Source of the DNA: Pradoshia eiseniae
Lineage (GTDB): Bacteria; Bacillota; Bacilli; Bacillales; Pradoshiaceae
Direction of reading: 5' to 3'
Assembly: GCF_002946355.1 (NCBI RefSeq)
Contig: NZ_PKOZ01000001.1
Location: 791,931-855,930, forward strand
DNA length: 64,000 bases
Both the position numbers and the translations under genes were made by a program. The notes under the pieces were generated by a model. It was given only the letters and a program-made list of their open reading frames with translations. It had not been told where the DNA came from and did not search any database. Shown piece by piece: positions 53,692 through 63,152 of this stretch. Positions within the stretch are counted from its first letter, which is position 1; each line of letters opens with the position of its first letter.

Positions 53692-54528
53692 ATGAGTAAT
53701 AATAAAAATTCTATGCGTACATATTTGATTTACATTGCCGCGTTTTGTATGGCATTTGTCATGATTATTCCCTTGCTTTGGATGATCATTTCTGCTTTCA
53801 AGGCACCTGGGTCAACGGTTACGGTTATAACTGAATTGATGCGTCCTCCGTATACTTTAGATAGCTTTAAAGAAGTGTTAGAACCAGATGGTACAGCGAT
53901 GATGTGGCGCTGGACATTTAATAGTGTAGTAGTTGGTGTTGTGCAAACGGTTGTTACTGTATTGTTTAGTTCCTGGGCAGCATATGCTGTATCTCGAATA
54001 GATTTCAAGGGGAAAACGATTATTTTCGCTTTGATATTAGCGGGATTGATGGTACCGATGGAATCAATCGTAGTTCCATTATTTGAAATGATTGTTGAAC
54101 TCAATTGGACAAATACGTACCATGCCTTGATTTGGCCGGGAATGATGCTTCCACTAGCATTCCTGATTTTAAAGCAATTTATCGACCAGCTTCCATCAGA
54201 ATTATTAGAGGCTGCCAGAATTGATGGTGCTGGACATTTTCAAATCTGGTGGAAAATCGTATTTCCGCTATCTAGAAGTTCCATGGCAGCAGTTAGTATT
54301 TTTATCTTCATTCAGTCATGGAATAATCTCTTATGGCCTTTATTAGTCGCTCAGGAAACAAGTATGATGACCTTGCCAGTTGGAATCCCAACCTTTCAGA
54401 GCAATTTTGCGACCGACTTGGCAGTGCCGATGGCCTCTAATGTAATAGCGAGTATTCCAGCGCTAATTGTATTCCTTTTGTTCCAAAAACATATTATTAA
54501 GGGTATCTCCATGACCGGTATTAAGTAG
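53692..54528 (+). CDS. sugar ABC permease 2 (MalG/UgpE type)
   Basis: 278 residues, six helices, EAA loop EAARIDGAGHFQIWWKIVFPLS near 182. GGAGGTG at 53678-53684 fits ATG 53692 rather than ATG 53686. No ATP-binding gene follows; a shared ATPase such as MsmX encoded elsewhere would be needed. Confidence 0.92.
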   Translation: MSNNKNSMRTYLIYIAAFCMAFVMIIPLLWMIISAFKAPGSTVTVITELMRPPYTLDSFKEVLEPDGTAMMWRWTFNSVVVGVVQTVVTVLFSSWAAYAVSRIDFKGKTIIFALILAGLMVPMESIVVPLFEMIVELNWTNTYHALIWPGMMLPLAFLILKQFIDQLPSELLEAARIDGAGHFQIWWKIVFPLSRSSMAAVSIFIFIQSWNNLLWPLLVAQETSMMTLPVGIPTFQSNFATDLAVPMASNVIASIPALIVFLLFQKHIIKGISMTGIK

Positions 54529-54542
54529 TAGGAGGATAGATA

Positions 54543-57257
54543 ATGAGACAGAGACAGGATTTAAATGGAATGTGGGATTTTCAGATTGATAAAAAAGATG
54601 TCGGTGAAAAGAATGCCTGGTATGAAAGTAGGTTAGAAGATTCCATACAGATAGAAGTCCCGCATATTTGGCAGAGAGAAGAAGACTATGTTGAATATTG
54701 TGGGGCAGCATGGTATGAAAAACAATTTCCTTTGGAAGAGATCCCTTCGAATAATAGAGCCTTCCTGTATTTCGGTGCGGTTGATTTTCATGCAAGGGTT
54801 TGGCTGAATGGTGAATATATTGGAGAACATGAAGGCGGATTTACTCCTTTTGAATTAGAAGTTACTGAGAAGTTAAATCACGATGAAAATATATTATCGG
54901 TACGAGTGTATGATCCAAGTGATAACGCGGAAATTCCTATCGGTAAGCAGGGGTCTTGGTACACGAGAGTCAGTGGTATCTGGCAGGAAGTATATCTGGA
55001 ATTCCGTTCGGACAGCTTCATAGATTATGTACATGTGATCCCTGATGTGGACGATGGAAGAGCAGATGTTACAATATCTGTTGCAGGCGATCTAAATGAT
55101 TTAGAAGCTGAAATTATTGTGTCGGAACATCAAAATAATAATAGGGTGTTTGCTAATTATTTTGGTTCATTAAATACAGATAAAACCAATCAATTTGATC
55201 TGCCAATAAAGGATGTTCAATTATGGACACCTGAAAATCCATATTTATACGATATTAAAGTGAACCTAAAAAAAGATGATGTCGTAGTTGATTCGTATGA
55301 AACGTATTTTGGAATGAGAAAAGTTGAATACAGTCATGATCAAATTTTATTGAACGGAAAACCGCTATATATTCGTGGTGCATTGGATCAAGCCTTTTAC
55401 CCGGATACCATATATACAGCTCCGAACGATGAATGGATTCAGAATGAGATTAAATTAGCCAAAAGTATGGGCTTTAATATGCTGCGTAAACATATAAAAG
55501 TTGAAATCCCTCGTTATCTGTATTGGGCTGATCGAATGGGGATGCTCATATGGGCTGAACCTCCGAATGTTGTGAAGTGGTCCAATCAAAGTAATCGCCG
55601 TTTTTATAATGAATTAGTAGGCATGATTAATCGAGATTATAATCATCCATCCATCATTATCTGGTCTTTATATAATGAAGAATGGGGATTGGAATGGGAT
55701 TTAGCCAATGATGTTGAAAAACAAAAGTATATCATTGAGATGTATGAAAATATTAGAGAGCTTGACTCCACACGATTGATTTGTGATAACTCTGGCTGGA
55801 CGCATGTTAAGACAGATATAAATGACTATCATAGTTATTTTTCTTTACCAGAGCAATTTGGTGAATGGAAGCAAGAGCTGGATGATTACATAATTAATAC
55901 CCCTGAAAAAAACTATGTAGATGGCTATTCGCCAAATGGAGAGCCAATCATTGTCTCTGAGTTTGGTGTATGGGGGCTGCCGAGTATCAAAAAATTAGTT
56001 GATTATTATGGTGGGACACCATCTTGGTTTGCGAATCTCGGAGATGACACACATGGTGAGGATTTTAAAAAACCATTAACGATCTTTGAAAATTTCGAAC
56101 GCTACCAATTAAATCGGATTTTTGGAGATAAAGAAAACCTGGCGCTTCATTCTCAGCATCGAATGTTTCGCGCTTGCCAATCGCTAATTGAAGAGATGAG
56201 AAAGCGGCCAAAAATTAACGGGTATGTCGTAACGGAATTCTCCGACATAGAATGGGAAACCAATGGGTGGCTTGATTATACAAGAGATATGAAAGCAGGC
56301 TTTGAGAAGTCATCGATTTTCAATGGCCCTCTAGTGGTAATGGCTGATGGAGTAACTCGAAATATGTGGTCTGAAGATAAAGAAACATGGGATATTATCA
56401 TCTCAAATCATAATCAGGAAGAACTTAATGGGACACTAGAATGGGAAATTCCCAATACAGAAATACAGGGCAATATGAAACTAGATGAGGGGGATAGCCT
56501 ATTTGTTAAGCTTCCTCAAGTTATACAGTTTACCGTCCCTGCTGTAGAGAAGGCGGACTTTTATAAACTAGTGCTTCGCATACGAAGAGAAGGGGAAATA
56601 ATTGCGTGGAATGAAGTTGAGATAACGATATCGCCGAGGAAAACAATTTCCCCAGTTACAGTCTTCCCATACGATATGAATGATACCTTTGTTGGGAACT
56701 TAACTGATAATGGCTTGAAAATTGTTAATACATTTTATACAGCTGATATAGTCGTTACGTGTACGTTAAATACGGAGGTGCTTGACTATTACCGTAATGG
56801 TGGCCATGTTTTATTCTTAGCAGAGAATGGAGACAAGGTAGAGGAGAAAGGCCAATTCACCTTTCGGGAGTTAGATCGAGGAGAAAGCTGGAACCGTACA
56901 TCTTCGTTTAACTATGTAGATACGGACTATTTTGAAAATCTTCCCTTAAACAAAGAAATGGGATGGGAAATGGATGGATTATACCCTGACTATGTTATCC
57001 CATTTAGCAATTATCATAAATTAGGCGGAACAATCGGACGCATAGTCTATATGTTTGGTAATGATAGCATACCTGATAACAGTGAGATTATATCCGGCTA
57101 CTTCCAAGGCTGGGCTGGACAAGCAGGGGGAAGCATGATTGTACAAAAGAGTGCTGAAGGAAGCCTGACATTAACAACATGGAAGTTGTTAGAAAACTAT
57201 GGAGACCATCCAATCGCAACTCAAATCGTGAATCATTTGATAAATAAAACTAGATAG
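54543..57257 (+). CDS. glycoside hydrolase family 2 enzyme
   Basis: 904 residues, no signal peptide, so it acts on imported saccharide. Order: sugar-binding domain (QDLNGMWDFQID…ARVWLNGEYIGEHEGGFTPFE, 1-160), Ig-like domain (165-270), TIM barrel (275-560) and C-terminal beta domains. Acid/base Glu is in SLYNEEWGLEW (about 378), nucleophile in PIIVSEFGVWGLP (about 481). beta-Galactosidase, beta-glucuronidase or beta-mannosidase cannot be told apart here. It starts 14 bases after permease 2 with AGGAGG. No terminator seen after it. Confidence 0.9.
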   Translation: MRQRQDLNGMWDFQIDKKDVGEKNAWYESRLEDSIQIEVPHIWQREEDYVEYCGAAWYEKQFPLEEIPSNNRAFLYFGAVDFHARVWLNGEYIGEHEGGFTPFELEVTEKLNHDENILSVRVYDPSDNAEIPIGKQGSWYTRVSGIWQEVYLEFRSDSFIDYVHVIPDVDDGRADVTISVAGDLNDLEAEIIVSEHQNNNRVFANYFGSLNTDKTNQFDLPIKDVQLWTPENPYLYDIKVNLKKDDVVVDSYETYFGMRKVEYSHDQILLNGKPLYIRGALDQAFYPDTIYTAPNDEWIQNEIKLAKSMGFNMLRKHIKVEIPRYLYWADRMGMLIWAEPPNVVKWSNQSNRRFYNELVGMINRDYNHPSIIIWSLYNEEWGLEWDLANDVEKQKYIIEMYENIRELDSTRLICDNSGWTHVKTDINDYHSYFSLPEQFGEWKQELDDYIINTPEKNYVDGYSPNGEPIIVSEFGVWGLPSIKKLVDYYGGTPSWFANLGDDTHGEDFKKPLTIFENFERYQLNRIFGDKENLALHSQHRMFRACQSLIEEMRKRPKINGYVVTEFSDIEWETNGWLDYTRDMKAGFEKSSIFNGPLVVMADGVTRNMWSEDKETWDIIISNHNQEELNGTLEWEIPNTEIQGNMKLDEGDSLFVKLPQVIQFTVPAVEKADFYKLVLRIRREGEIIAWNEVEITISPRKTISPVTVFPYDMNDTFVGNLTDNGLKIVNTFYTADIVVTCTLNTEVLDYYRNGGHVLFLAENGDKVEEKGQFTFRELDRGESWNRTSSFNYVDTDYFENLPLNKEMGWEMDGLYPDYVIPFSNYHKLGGTIGRIVYMFGNDSIPDNSEIISGYFQGWAGQAGGSMIVQKSAEGSLTLTTWKLLENYGDHPIATQIVNHLINKTR

Positions 57258-57379
57258 GGTGCTTTAAAACCCCTTCTATTAGTGTAACATCCACCCACTC
57301 TATACACTACTAATACTGTAAACGATCTTTTTGACGTAGTTATTTTTTGGGTGTGTCTTTAAAAAACAAGCTATTTGCA

Positions 57380-57433
57380 TAAAAAGCAGACGATTTAGAA
57401 GGAGTAAATTGTGCCTCTAAACCGCCTGCTTCT
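57380..57433 (-). terminator. terminator of the minus-strand membrane gene
   Basis: Read on the minus strand: AAGCAGGCGGTTTAGAGG…CCTTCTAAATCGTCTGCTT followed by TTTAT. Confidence 0.75.
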
Positions 57434-57456
57434 TTGTTTGATGAATTGACTATTGT

Positions 57457-57831
57457 TTAACGATAGGCAATTAACGAGAGTATAAAAGTTAAAATGACAA
57501 GAATCACTTGAACAATGAAAACCAGAATGACAAATACTCGGCCCTTTGATGTTTTTTTGCGACCAAAGGTCCATGGATATAATAGTATAATAGAAATAAG
57601 CGGAATGATGCATAGTAAAGCAATTGCTATATTACTCTCTAATCCTAGAAGGGTAAAGAATAATATAGAGTAAGCAAATTGTAATACGATGATTGTAAAT
57701 ACGATGGATTTTCCTTTAGCGTTGCTTTTCATAGTCGTGGCAATCCAGAACAATAGTAAGATGGTGGTTAAAAGAGGTGAAAAAAGCAAATAATAAAAAT
57801 GAATTGCATCCCAAAGTGTTATTCCGTCCAA
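57457..57831 (-). CDS. four-helix membrane protein
   Basis: 124 residues with four hydrophobic segments (about 10-31, 42-62, 66-87, 98-121) and short charged loops (KSNAKGKS, GRKKTSKGR). No family recognised. TTG 57831 has AAGGAG about 8 bases away. Isolated between the glycan locus and the SDR gene. Confidence 0.65.
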   Translation of the reverse strand: MDGITLWDAIHFYYLLFSPLLTTILLLFWIATTMKSNAKGKSIVFTIIVLQFAYSILFFTLLGLESNIAIALLCIIPLISIILLYPWTFGRKKTSKGRVFVILVFIVQVILVILTFILSLIAYR

Positions 57832-58197
57832 AAAAACAACTCCTTCTTGCTAATTAAATGATGAGCGACTTAAAAACGTTAAACATTGATTCCAATATTG
57901 TACGAGCTTTGTAACAGACGTTTTGACAATGTATGGCGAAACGAGCATTGTGGTTTTCAAACTGCATGTTCCGTTATTTCGTGAGTGATTTCCCTATTAA
58001 ACCACTTAATTATATTCTACGTGTTGATACTTCGGTAAATGTCCATTTTGAGACATTATTTAATGGGGAGTAAAGAGAAACCCCATAGAATGAAAGTTTC
58101 TCTTCTTCTCTTTAAATCCATCAATAACGAATAGTGCTATATTTTCTTTTGTATTCCGACTATTATTAATACGCTTAGAATCACACCTGTTTTGCTT

Positions 58198-58980
58198 TTA
58201 AAGCCTGCTTCCTCCAGTGGCATCAATACAATGCCCTGTGATCCATCGCGCTTCCTCAGATGCTAAGAATGCAACGATATCAGCAACATCTTCCGTTGTA
58301 CCCACTCTGTTGAAGGCAGATAATGCGGCTGCTTGTGCGAGACCTTCTGGGGTGGATCGCATTTCCTTGTTCATATCAGTAGCTGTAATGCCCGGCCTTA
58401 CTGCATTAATGGTAACGTTTTTTGATGCGAAATGCGGGGCTAAGGCCAAAGTCAGTGTCTCAAGAGCCCCCTTTGAAGCCGCATAAATGCTTTGCATGGG
58501 AGCGGCAACACGCGTAAAGCCAGTGGAAGTGTTAATGATTCGTCCACCGTTCCGTATATATGGGCTGGCTGCTTGAGTAAGAAAGAATGGCGCTTTAAGA
58601 TTAACGTCCATGACATCCTCATACATTTCAATTGATGTTTCTTCAAAAGAAACGGGAGGTCCAATACCTACATTATTGATTAAGATATCCAGATGAACAG
58701 TTCCTATTTCCGAACGGACTGCCTCTTCAAATGCTGCCCAAAGCTTATTTACACCGGAAATGCCAGTTGTTAAATCTGCTTCCAAAGCAACAGCCTTTGA
58801 GCCTAATTTCTTAATATCATCCACAACATTTAACGCAGCATCCTTATTGCTGGCGAAATGAACACCTATAAATTCCGCTCCGCCAGCAGCTAATTTTTTG
58901 GCGATTTCAGCCCCTATCCCACGACTTGCCCCTGTAACCAATGCAACCTTACCATTGAATTTCCCTTTATTCGTCGGCAT
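58198..58980 (-). CDS. short-chain dehydrogenase/reductase
   Basis: 260 residues, classical SDR. Cofactor motif TGASRGIG at 16-23, NNVG (for NNAG) near 103, Ser of NTSTG near 151 and catalytic YAASK near 166-170; PGITATDM and ITGHCIDATGG near the end. No acidic residue directly after beta-2 suggests NADPH (inferred). Divergent from an HxlR regulator, which is likely to control it. Confidence 0.92.
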   Translation of the reverse strand: MPTNKGKFNGKVALVTGASRGIGAEIAKKLAAGGAEFIGVHFASNKDAALNVVDDIKKLGSKAVALEADLTTGISGVNKLWAAFEEAVRSEIGTVHLDILINNVGIGPPVSFEETSIEMYEDVMDVNLKAPFFLTQAASPYIRNGGRIINTSTGFTRVAAPMQSIYAASKGALETLTLALAPHFASKNVTINAVRPGITATDMNKEMRSTPEGLAQAAALSAFNRVGTTEDVADIVAFLASEEARWITGHCIDATGGSRL

Positions 58981-59049
58981 AATATCCTGCTCCTTTTATA
59001 ATAAACTTAATGCATAATCCATATTATTAGATTATGATAAGTCTGAATA

Positions 59050-59071
59050 GTACGATATTTTTGTATCGTTA
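59050..59071. promoter_or_regulatory. inverted repeat in the SDR/HxlR divergent region
   Basis: GTACGATA-ttttt(g)-TATCGTTAC: six-base perfect arms ACGATA/TATCGT six bases apart, between the two divergent starts. Suitable HxlR operator. Confidence 0.55.
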
Positions 59072-59177
59072 CGATCTAATGGTGTACTAATGAGGAAGTC
59101 CAACAGCTCAAACGCAGGCTTTTTTGCATACTGATTAAGATTAAAAGAATTTAGAACAATGGGGGAGGTGAATTACC

Positions 59178-59519
59178 ATGATTCAATTAAACAGTGCCGA
59201 TTTAACTTGCCCGTTCACGACAGCTCAAAAAGTATTGTCAGGTAAATGGTCTCTGATGATTATTTTTCATCTAAAGGAGGGACCAGTACGGTTTAATGAC
59301 CTGTTACGAAAATTTGATGGTTTAACGCATTCATCACTAACTAAACAACTAAAGCAGCTGGAAAGCTTTCAAGTTATTCACCGCGAGGTTTATCATCAAG
59401 TACCGCCAAAAGTGGAGTATTCTTTAACGGATTTGGGGAAAAAGCTACACCCTACGCTTGATATGCTGACAGAATGGGGAAGCGAATATATAAAGAATTG
59501 CAAGGGAATTGCAAGATGA
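59178..59519 (+). CDS. HxlR-family transcriptional regulator
   Basis: 113 residues, winged helix of the HxlR (MarR-like) family: LTCPFTTAQKVLSGKWSLMIIFHL near 9-32, FNDLLRKFDGLTHSSLTKQLKQL near 39-61. The family Cys near the N-terminus (Cys11) can sense thiol-reactive electrophiles, as in HypR and YodB. Likely controls the divergent SDR gene. GGGGGAGG before ATG. Confidence 0.92.
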   Translation: MIQLNSADLTCPFTTAQKVLSGKWSLMIIFHLKEGPVRFNDLLRKFDGLTHSSLTKQLKQLESFQVIHREVYHQVPPKVEYSLTDLGKKLHPTLDMLTEWGSEYIKNCKGIAR

Positions 59520-59570
59520 TTAACTAGCTATTAATTAAATATCGAGTTCAGCTACATCTTTTAAAGTATA

Positions 59571-59626
59571 TAAAAAAGGGTCATCCATGGAAGTCATCTT
59601 TCACTGTTTTTTGGATAGCTCTTTTT
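59571..59626 (+). terminator. terminator after HxlR gene
   Basis: AAAAAGGGTCATCC…GGATAGCTCTTTTT, 11 of 14 pairs, long loop; moderate. Confidence 0.5.
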
Positions 59627-59731
59627 AATACAATTTAGATAAGTAAAGTTAGGCTGGAAAAGTAGTAGCACCGTTTGCCCACTTATATACACGGTTTAGG
59701 TGAGTCTATAAAATGAAAAAGGAGGGGAGTT

Positions 59732-60400
59732 ATGAAACTTTTGCTTACATCTGGTGGCATAATGAATAAAAGTATACAAGATGCATTGGTTGACATGCTG
59801 AACAAGCCGATTGCCGACTCGAATGCCCTATGCATTCCCACGGCGATGTATGGACATCCCTGGGTTGGCCCTGGCGTCAAAGTTTGGGAGTTCATCAGCG
59901 GCAAGGAAAATAACCCTATGGTCGACCTGGGCTGGAAGACCGTCGGCATACTGGAGCTTACAGCGTTGCCGAGTATAGGAGAAGACCGCTGGGTGCCACT
60001 CGTACGGGAGACTGACGTCTTACTCGTATCAGGAGGCGATGCCCTTTATCTGCATTATTGGATACAGCAATCTGGGCTGGCCGAACTCTTGCCGTCACTT
60101 CAAGCAGTTTATGTGGGAATGAGTGCCGGCAGCATGGTGATGGGACCTAATATAGGGGATGACTTCGTTGGATGGATGCCGCCCAATGGTGCTGATGAAG
60201 CGCTCGGGATGGTCGATTTTGCAATTTTTCCGCATCTGGAACATGAAATGCTACCGGGAAATACCATGGCTGCTGCAGAGAGATGGGCTGCTGGTATGCA
60301 AGGCCCGGCGTATGCCATTGATGATCAAACCGCTATCAAGGTGATTGACGGAGAGGTAGAAGTTGTTAGTGAAGGGGATTGGAAACTGTTTAAGAAGTAA
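59732..60400 (+). CDS. peptidase S51-like protein
   Basis: 222 residues, peptidase E/cyanophycinase-like (S51) family of the class I amidotransferase fold. LLLTSGGIMN at the start, LLVSGGDALYLHYW near 98 and the nucleophile elbow VGMSAGSMVMG near 129-139 (Ser of GxSAGS). FPHLEHEMLPGN may supply the His. It would cut Asp-X dipeptides or hydrolyse another small substrate. Its G+C is higher than that of flanking DNA. AAAAGGAGGGG before ATG. Confidence 0.88.
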   Translation: MKLLLTSGGIMNKSIQDALVDMLNKPIADSNALCIPTAMYGHPWVGPGVKVWEFISGKENNPMVDLGWKTVGILELTALPSIGEDRWVPLVRETDVLLVSGGDALYLHYWIQQSGLAELLPSLQAVYVGMSAGSMVMGPNIGDDFVGWMPPNGADEALGMVDFAIFPHLEHEMLPGNTMAAAERWAAGMQGPAYAIDDQTAIKVIDGEVEVVSEGDWKLFKK

Positions 60401-61375
60401 TTTTGGTATGCTGCTAACCGCTGGAAATCTCTAGTAATTTATGTATTACCGCATTCTATCCACGTGGAAAGTGTAGCAAAATTAGTTTTGAAATATGGCA
60501 GTAGTCTCCATTGCTGGGGCACTGCCTGTTTATGTTTCCTGTATCGGATTTATGAATGTGTATTGAATCCATATGTGTCCTTCGACTGTACAAGCAATTT
60601 TCTTAATAGAGAGGTGGAATTTGGGTAATTTTAGTTGTGGCGATAACTGAAGTGAAGCTAAGAATGAAGGATATAGTACCTTTTTTGGTTTGCGGGTTAT
60701 CAAATGAAAAATACCCACCCCTATCACAAGAACCATGAAAGTTCTTGGATAGAGGAAGTGGTATTTATCTGGGGACATATCACTTTTTCAGTGTAAGTCT
60801 GGGCAACATGATGCTGCTCGTTTATACCTGAATCTCTTCAACTCATCACTTGCTTACGAAAAGCACATGCAGTTTCGCCCGCATGTATCATGATAAGCAC
60901 AATTAGCAGCAACCAATCGAAACTCCGTCCGAACCGTTAAATGCAAGAAGCCGTTCCCGCTCCTCTAAGACTCGCGATCCAGTCATAAAACAAGCAGTAA
61001 ATAGACTTTGACTAATGATTACTACTTTGATTTTCTGCATCTGCTCAACTCATCTCTCCTCTTCTTTAGCGTGACTTAGGGAATTCCCGCGGTTATGTTG
61101 TTTATAGTTCAACTATGTCGGTACTAGCAACGACAGCGTTTTGACAGAGATTGCAGCTCTGACCTGTTAGGATTTTCACTTTGTATAGGTAATAAAACCT
61201 TTTGCTACAAAAGTTGCAATTTTTTACTGTTAAATCAATTTGCTTTCAAAAAACACAAAATAATTCCAATAAAATACCTATAAATATATAAAAACAGCTG
61301 AAGTTGAATTATAATTTACTTAATATGTAATTTATTGTTAAATTCTAGGAAATTTATATTAGAAAGGAGACTATA
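60401..61375. other. long non-coding stretch
   Basis: Nearly 1 kb with no supported gene. It starts with a repeat copy (60497-60620). A minus-strand frame of 82 codons (60530-60778) includes the repeat but has no ribosome-binding site. The region 60780-61200 looks like scrambled or decayed DNA with higher G+C than the AT-rich operon after it. Confidence 0.45.
60497..60620. repeat. island-flanking direct repeat, copy A
   Basis: Starts with a GGCAGT…ACTGCC hairpin and continues through GGATTTATGAA(T)GTGTAT, TCCTTC and GTGGAAT. Same order and orientation as copy B at 63823-63937, by eye about three-quarters identical. On the minus strand both copies read alike (A: IQYTFINPIQ; B: IRYTFINPIQ), so both may descend from one gene end. 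Confidence 0.65.
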
Positions 61376-62683
61376 ATGAAAACTGGTTCCCTAATTTCTA
61401 TCCCGGAGAGTATCCAAGAGAATATTTTCCGTTATAGACTCAGTCATTTTCTTAAGGAACAAGGAAAAGCTCATTCTGGTAATCAGTCTGCACTGGTTGA
61501 AAGAATTGAAAGTAATTCAGGTGACGATAATTTCAGGAATAAATTCATGGAGTTTGTTATTGAAGAAATCTCTAATGGTAAAAACAGACAAATCTATCTT
61601 TCGAGATTCGAAATAGCAAATCTGGCAGTATTACGACATTTAATTTCAGTCCAAAGCAATCTTGAGGCAGCTGGTTATCCCAATAAAAACTTTAATAGTT
61701 TTTTGAAACCTGAACCTGAAGACGGTGAGATGATATATTTAAACATCGTTAATGAAAATGAAGATACAGATATAGCAAAAATAAAAGTCCGGAAAATAGA
61801 AATGTGTTTTTATAAAATCATAAAATCCATGGAGGATGAGGTTACTGAAGAAATCTCTAAAGATTATGTATGGGTAGAAATAAATCCTTCTGAGCAATTA
61901 CTAATATTTAAAATTCGTCCACATAATCAACACTATAGAACAAATTATTATACTTCGAAAAAAACATATGAAAGTGTTTTTTTAATACTAAAAAGTATTT
62001 TTCCATTAAAAATTATTAATATGGAATATATAAAAGGTGTATTTTTTAAAATTTTTAGTGAACTAACCGAGATAGCGGAACAACCATACCGAGAACAACT
62101 CACTCCATATAATGAAATGATTAATGAATTCCAAAATTCAGTTTTGGAACAAATAGGTATTACAAACGCGGACGATGTTAAAGAAATCACTATACGGTAC
62201 AAGCGATTAATAGAAAGGCACCTTATAATAAGAGATTTGGATAATTATCTGGCCTTTCATACCAATCGAAAAGGAATAGTAGAAAGGATATCACTAACAG
62301 ACTTATCAGGTGCTTCTGCAAATGTTTTATCTGGAGATGGTGATGGATTAGACGTTGCTGATATATATTTTGATATTAGAGAAACTATCGAAGGGATGAA
62401 AAGACTCGATAAATTATGGGTTAAATGGTTCCTATTTGATCATGAAGTGCAGGAAATGCAAGAAATGCAAACACAAATTCAGTTTTTTGAAGAAGGAGAA
62501 AATCAATTAGTAGAAGAGGATGCCTCTGTAGAAGACACACGTGCGGTAAAAACGCGTTTTGAAGTTACAAAAGATTACGTAATAATCAACTTCCTCAAAC
62601 AGTATTGGATTAGTAAGGAGGTTCAAGATCATGTACTATCCACTTTTATCGAATTTGAGGAGAAAACAAATCAACAATCATGA
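61376..62683 (+). CDS. SAP-like domain protein, unknown function
   Basis: 435 residues, not recognised as a whole. The N-terminus (about 20-45, RLSHFLKEQGKAHSGNQSALVERI) fits a SAP/Rho-N-like DNA- or RNA-binding motif. The middle has alternating strands and helices (VWVEINPSEQLLIFKIRPHNQ; a helical stretch TPYNEMINEFQNSVLEQIG). The end has an acidic region (EEGENQLVEEDASVEDTRAV) and a final charged helix. No nuclease or ATPase motif is clear. Very AT-rich. First gene of a three-gene operon; AGAAAGGAG before ATG. Overlaps the next gene by 53 bases. Confidence 0.75.
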   Translation: MKTGSLISIPESIQENIFRYRLSHFLKEQGKAHSGNQSALVERIESNSGDDNFRNKFMEFVIEEISNGKNRQIYLSRFEIANLAVLRHLISVQSNLEAAGYPNKNFNSFLKPEPEDGEMIYLNIVNENEDTDIAKIKVRKIEMCFYKIIKSMEDEVTEEISKDYVWVEINPSEQLLIFKIRPHNQHYRTNYYTSKKTYESVFLILKSIFPLKIINMEYIKGVFFKIFSELTEIAEQPYREQLTPYNEMINEFQNSVLEQIGITNADDVKEITIRYKRLIERHLIIRDLDNYLAFHTNRKGIVERISLTDLSGASANVLSGDGDGLDVADIYFDIRETIEGMKRLDKLWVKWFLFDHEVQEMQEMQTQIQFFEEGENQLVEEDASVEDTRAVKTRFEVTKDYVIINFLKQYWISKEVQDHVLSTFIEFEEKTNQQS

Positions 62684-63140
62684 TATAGATTTGCTGGATT
62701 GGTGGTTAGGTACTAGAAGAGCCAATACAAGAAGACACCTAAACCCATTACAATTTAGTCTTGATTGCAAAATAGATACAGATCATTCTATTAGGTTATT
62801 TTCCTTATGCGCCTTAGATGAAAATCTAGGTTTATTATCTGTTAGATATGTATCAAGATGCCCAAATTGCGATACTGTATTAAGTACACAAGAACAAGAG
62901 TTTGTTCCTAAAATAAGAGACTGTTATGAGTGTGGGGGAAAATACAATCAAGATATCCTAAAGGATAAAGTTGAAATATATTTTTCTTTAAACTGTGCTC
63001 CCCAAGAAAATATAATGAAAAAAGAAGAAGTTCCAATTGGCGGTGGCCAGGGAAAGGCAGTAAGCCTACAAGGTTTAATGGTCAGAAATATGTTAGAAAC
63101 AAATGATGAACTGAGTGGGCTTTTTGAGTGTTTTTTATGA
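62631..63140 (+). CDS. zinc-ribbon protein, unknown function
   Basis: 169 residues. Two Cys pairs, CPNC near 83 and CYEC near 104, form a zinc ribbon about 20 residues across. The C-terminus is Gly-rich (IGGGQGKAVSLQGLMVRNML). Starts with a basic region (NLRRKQINNHD). AAGGAGG at 62615-62621 is 9 bases ahead of ATG 62631, which lies inside the previous gene, so the overlap is genuine and implies coupling. No family recognised. Confidence 0.72.
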   Translation: MYYPLLSNLRRKQINNHDIDLLDWWLGTRRANTRRHLNPLQFSLDCKIDTDHSIRLFSLCALDENLGLLSVRYVSRCPNCDTVLSTQEQEFVPKIRDCYECGGKYNQDILKDKVEIYFSLNCAPQENIMKKEEVPIGGGQGKAVSLQGLMVRNMLETNDELSGLFECFL

Positions 63141-63152
63141 TGGTGATAATTG

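Noticed and set aside
60530-60778. Minus-strand 82-codon frame beginning MSPDKYHFLYPRTF
   Set aside because: No ribosome-binding site, and its end lies in a repeat. At most a remnant, so it is described under the repeat and non-coding entries.
62204-62221. R-x4-H (RLIERH) in the 435-aa protein as a HEPN ribonuclease motif
   Set aside because: The motif is short, the usual polar residue after Arg is missing (Leu), and the surroundings do not show a HEPN bundle by eye.
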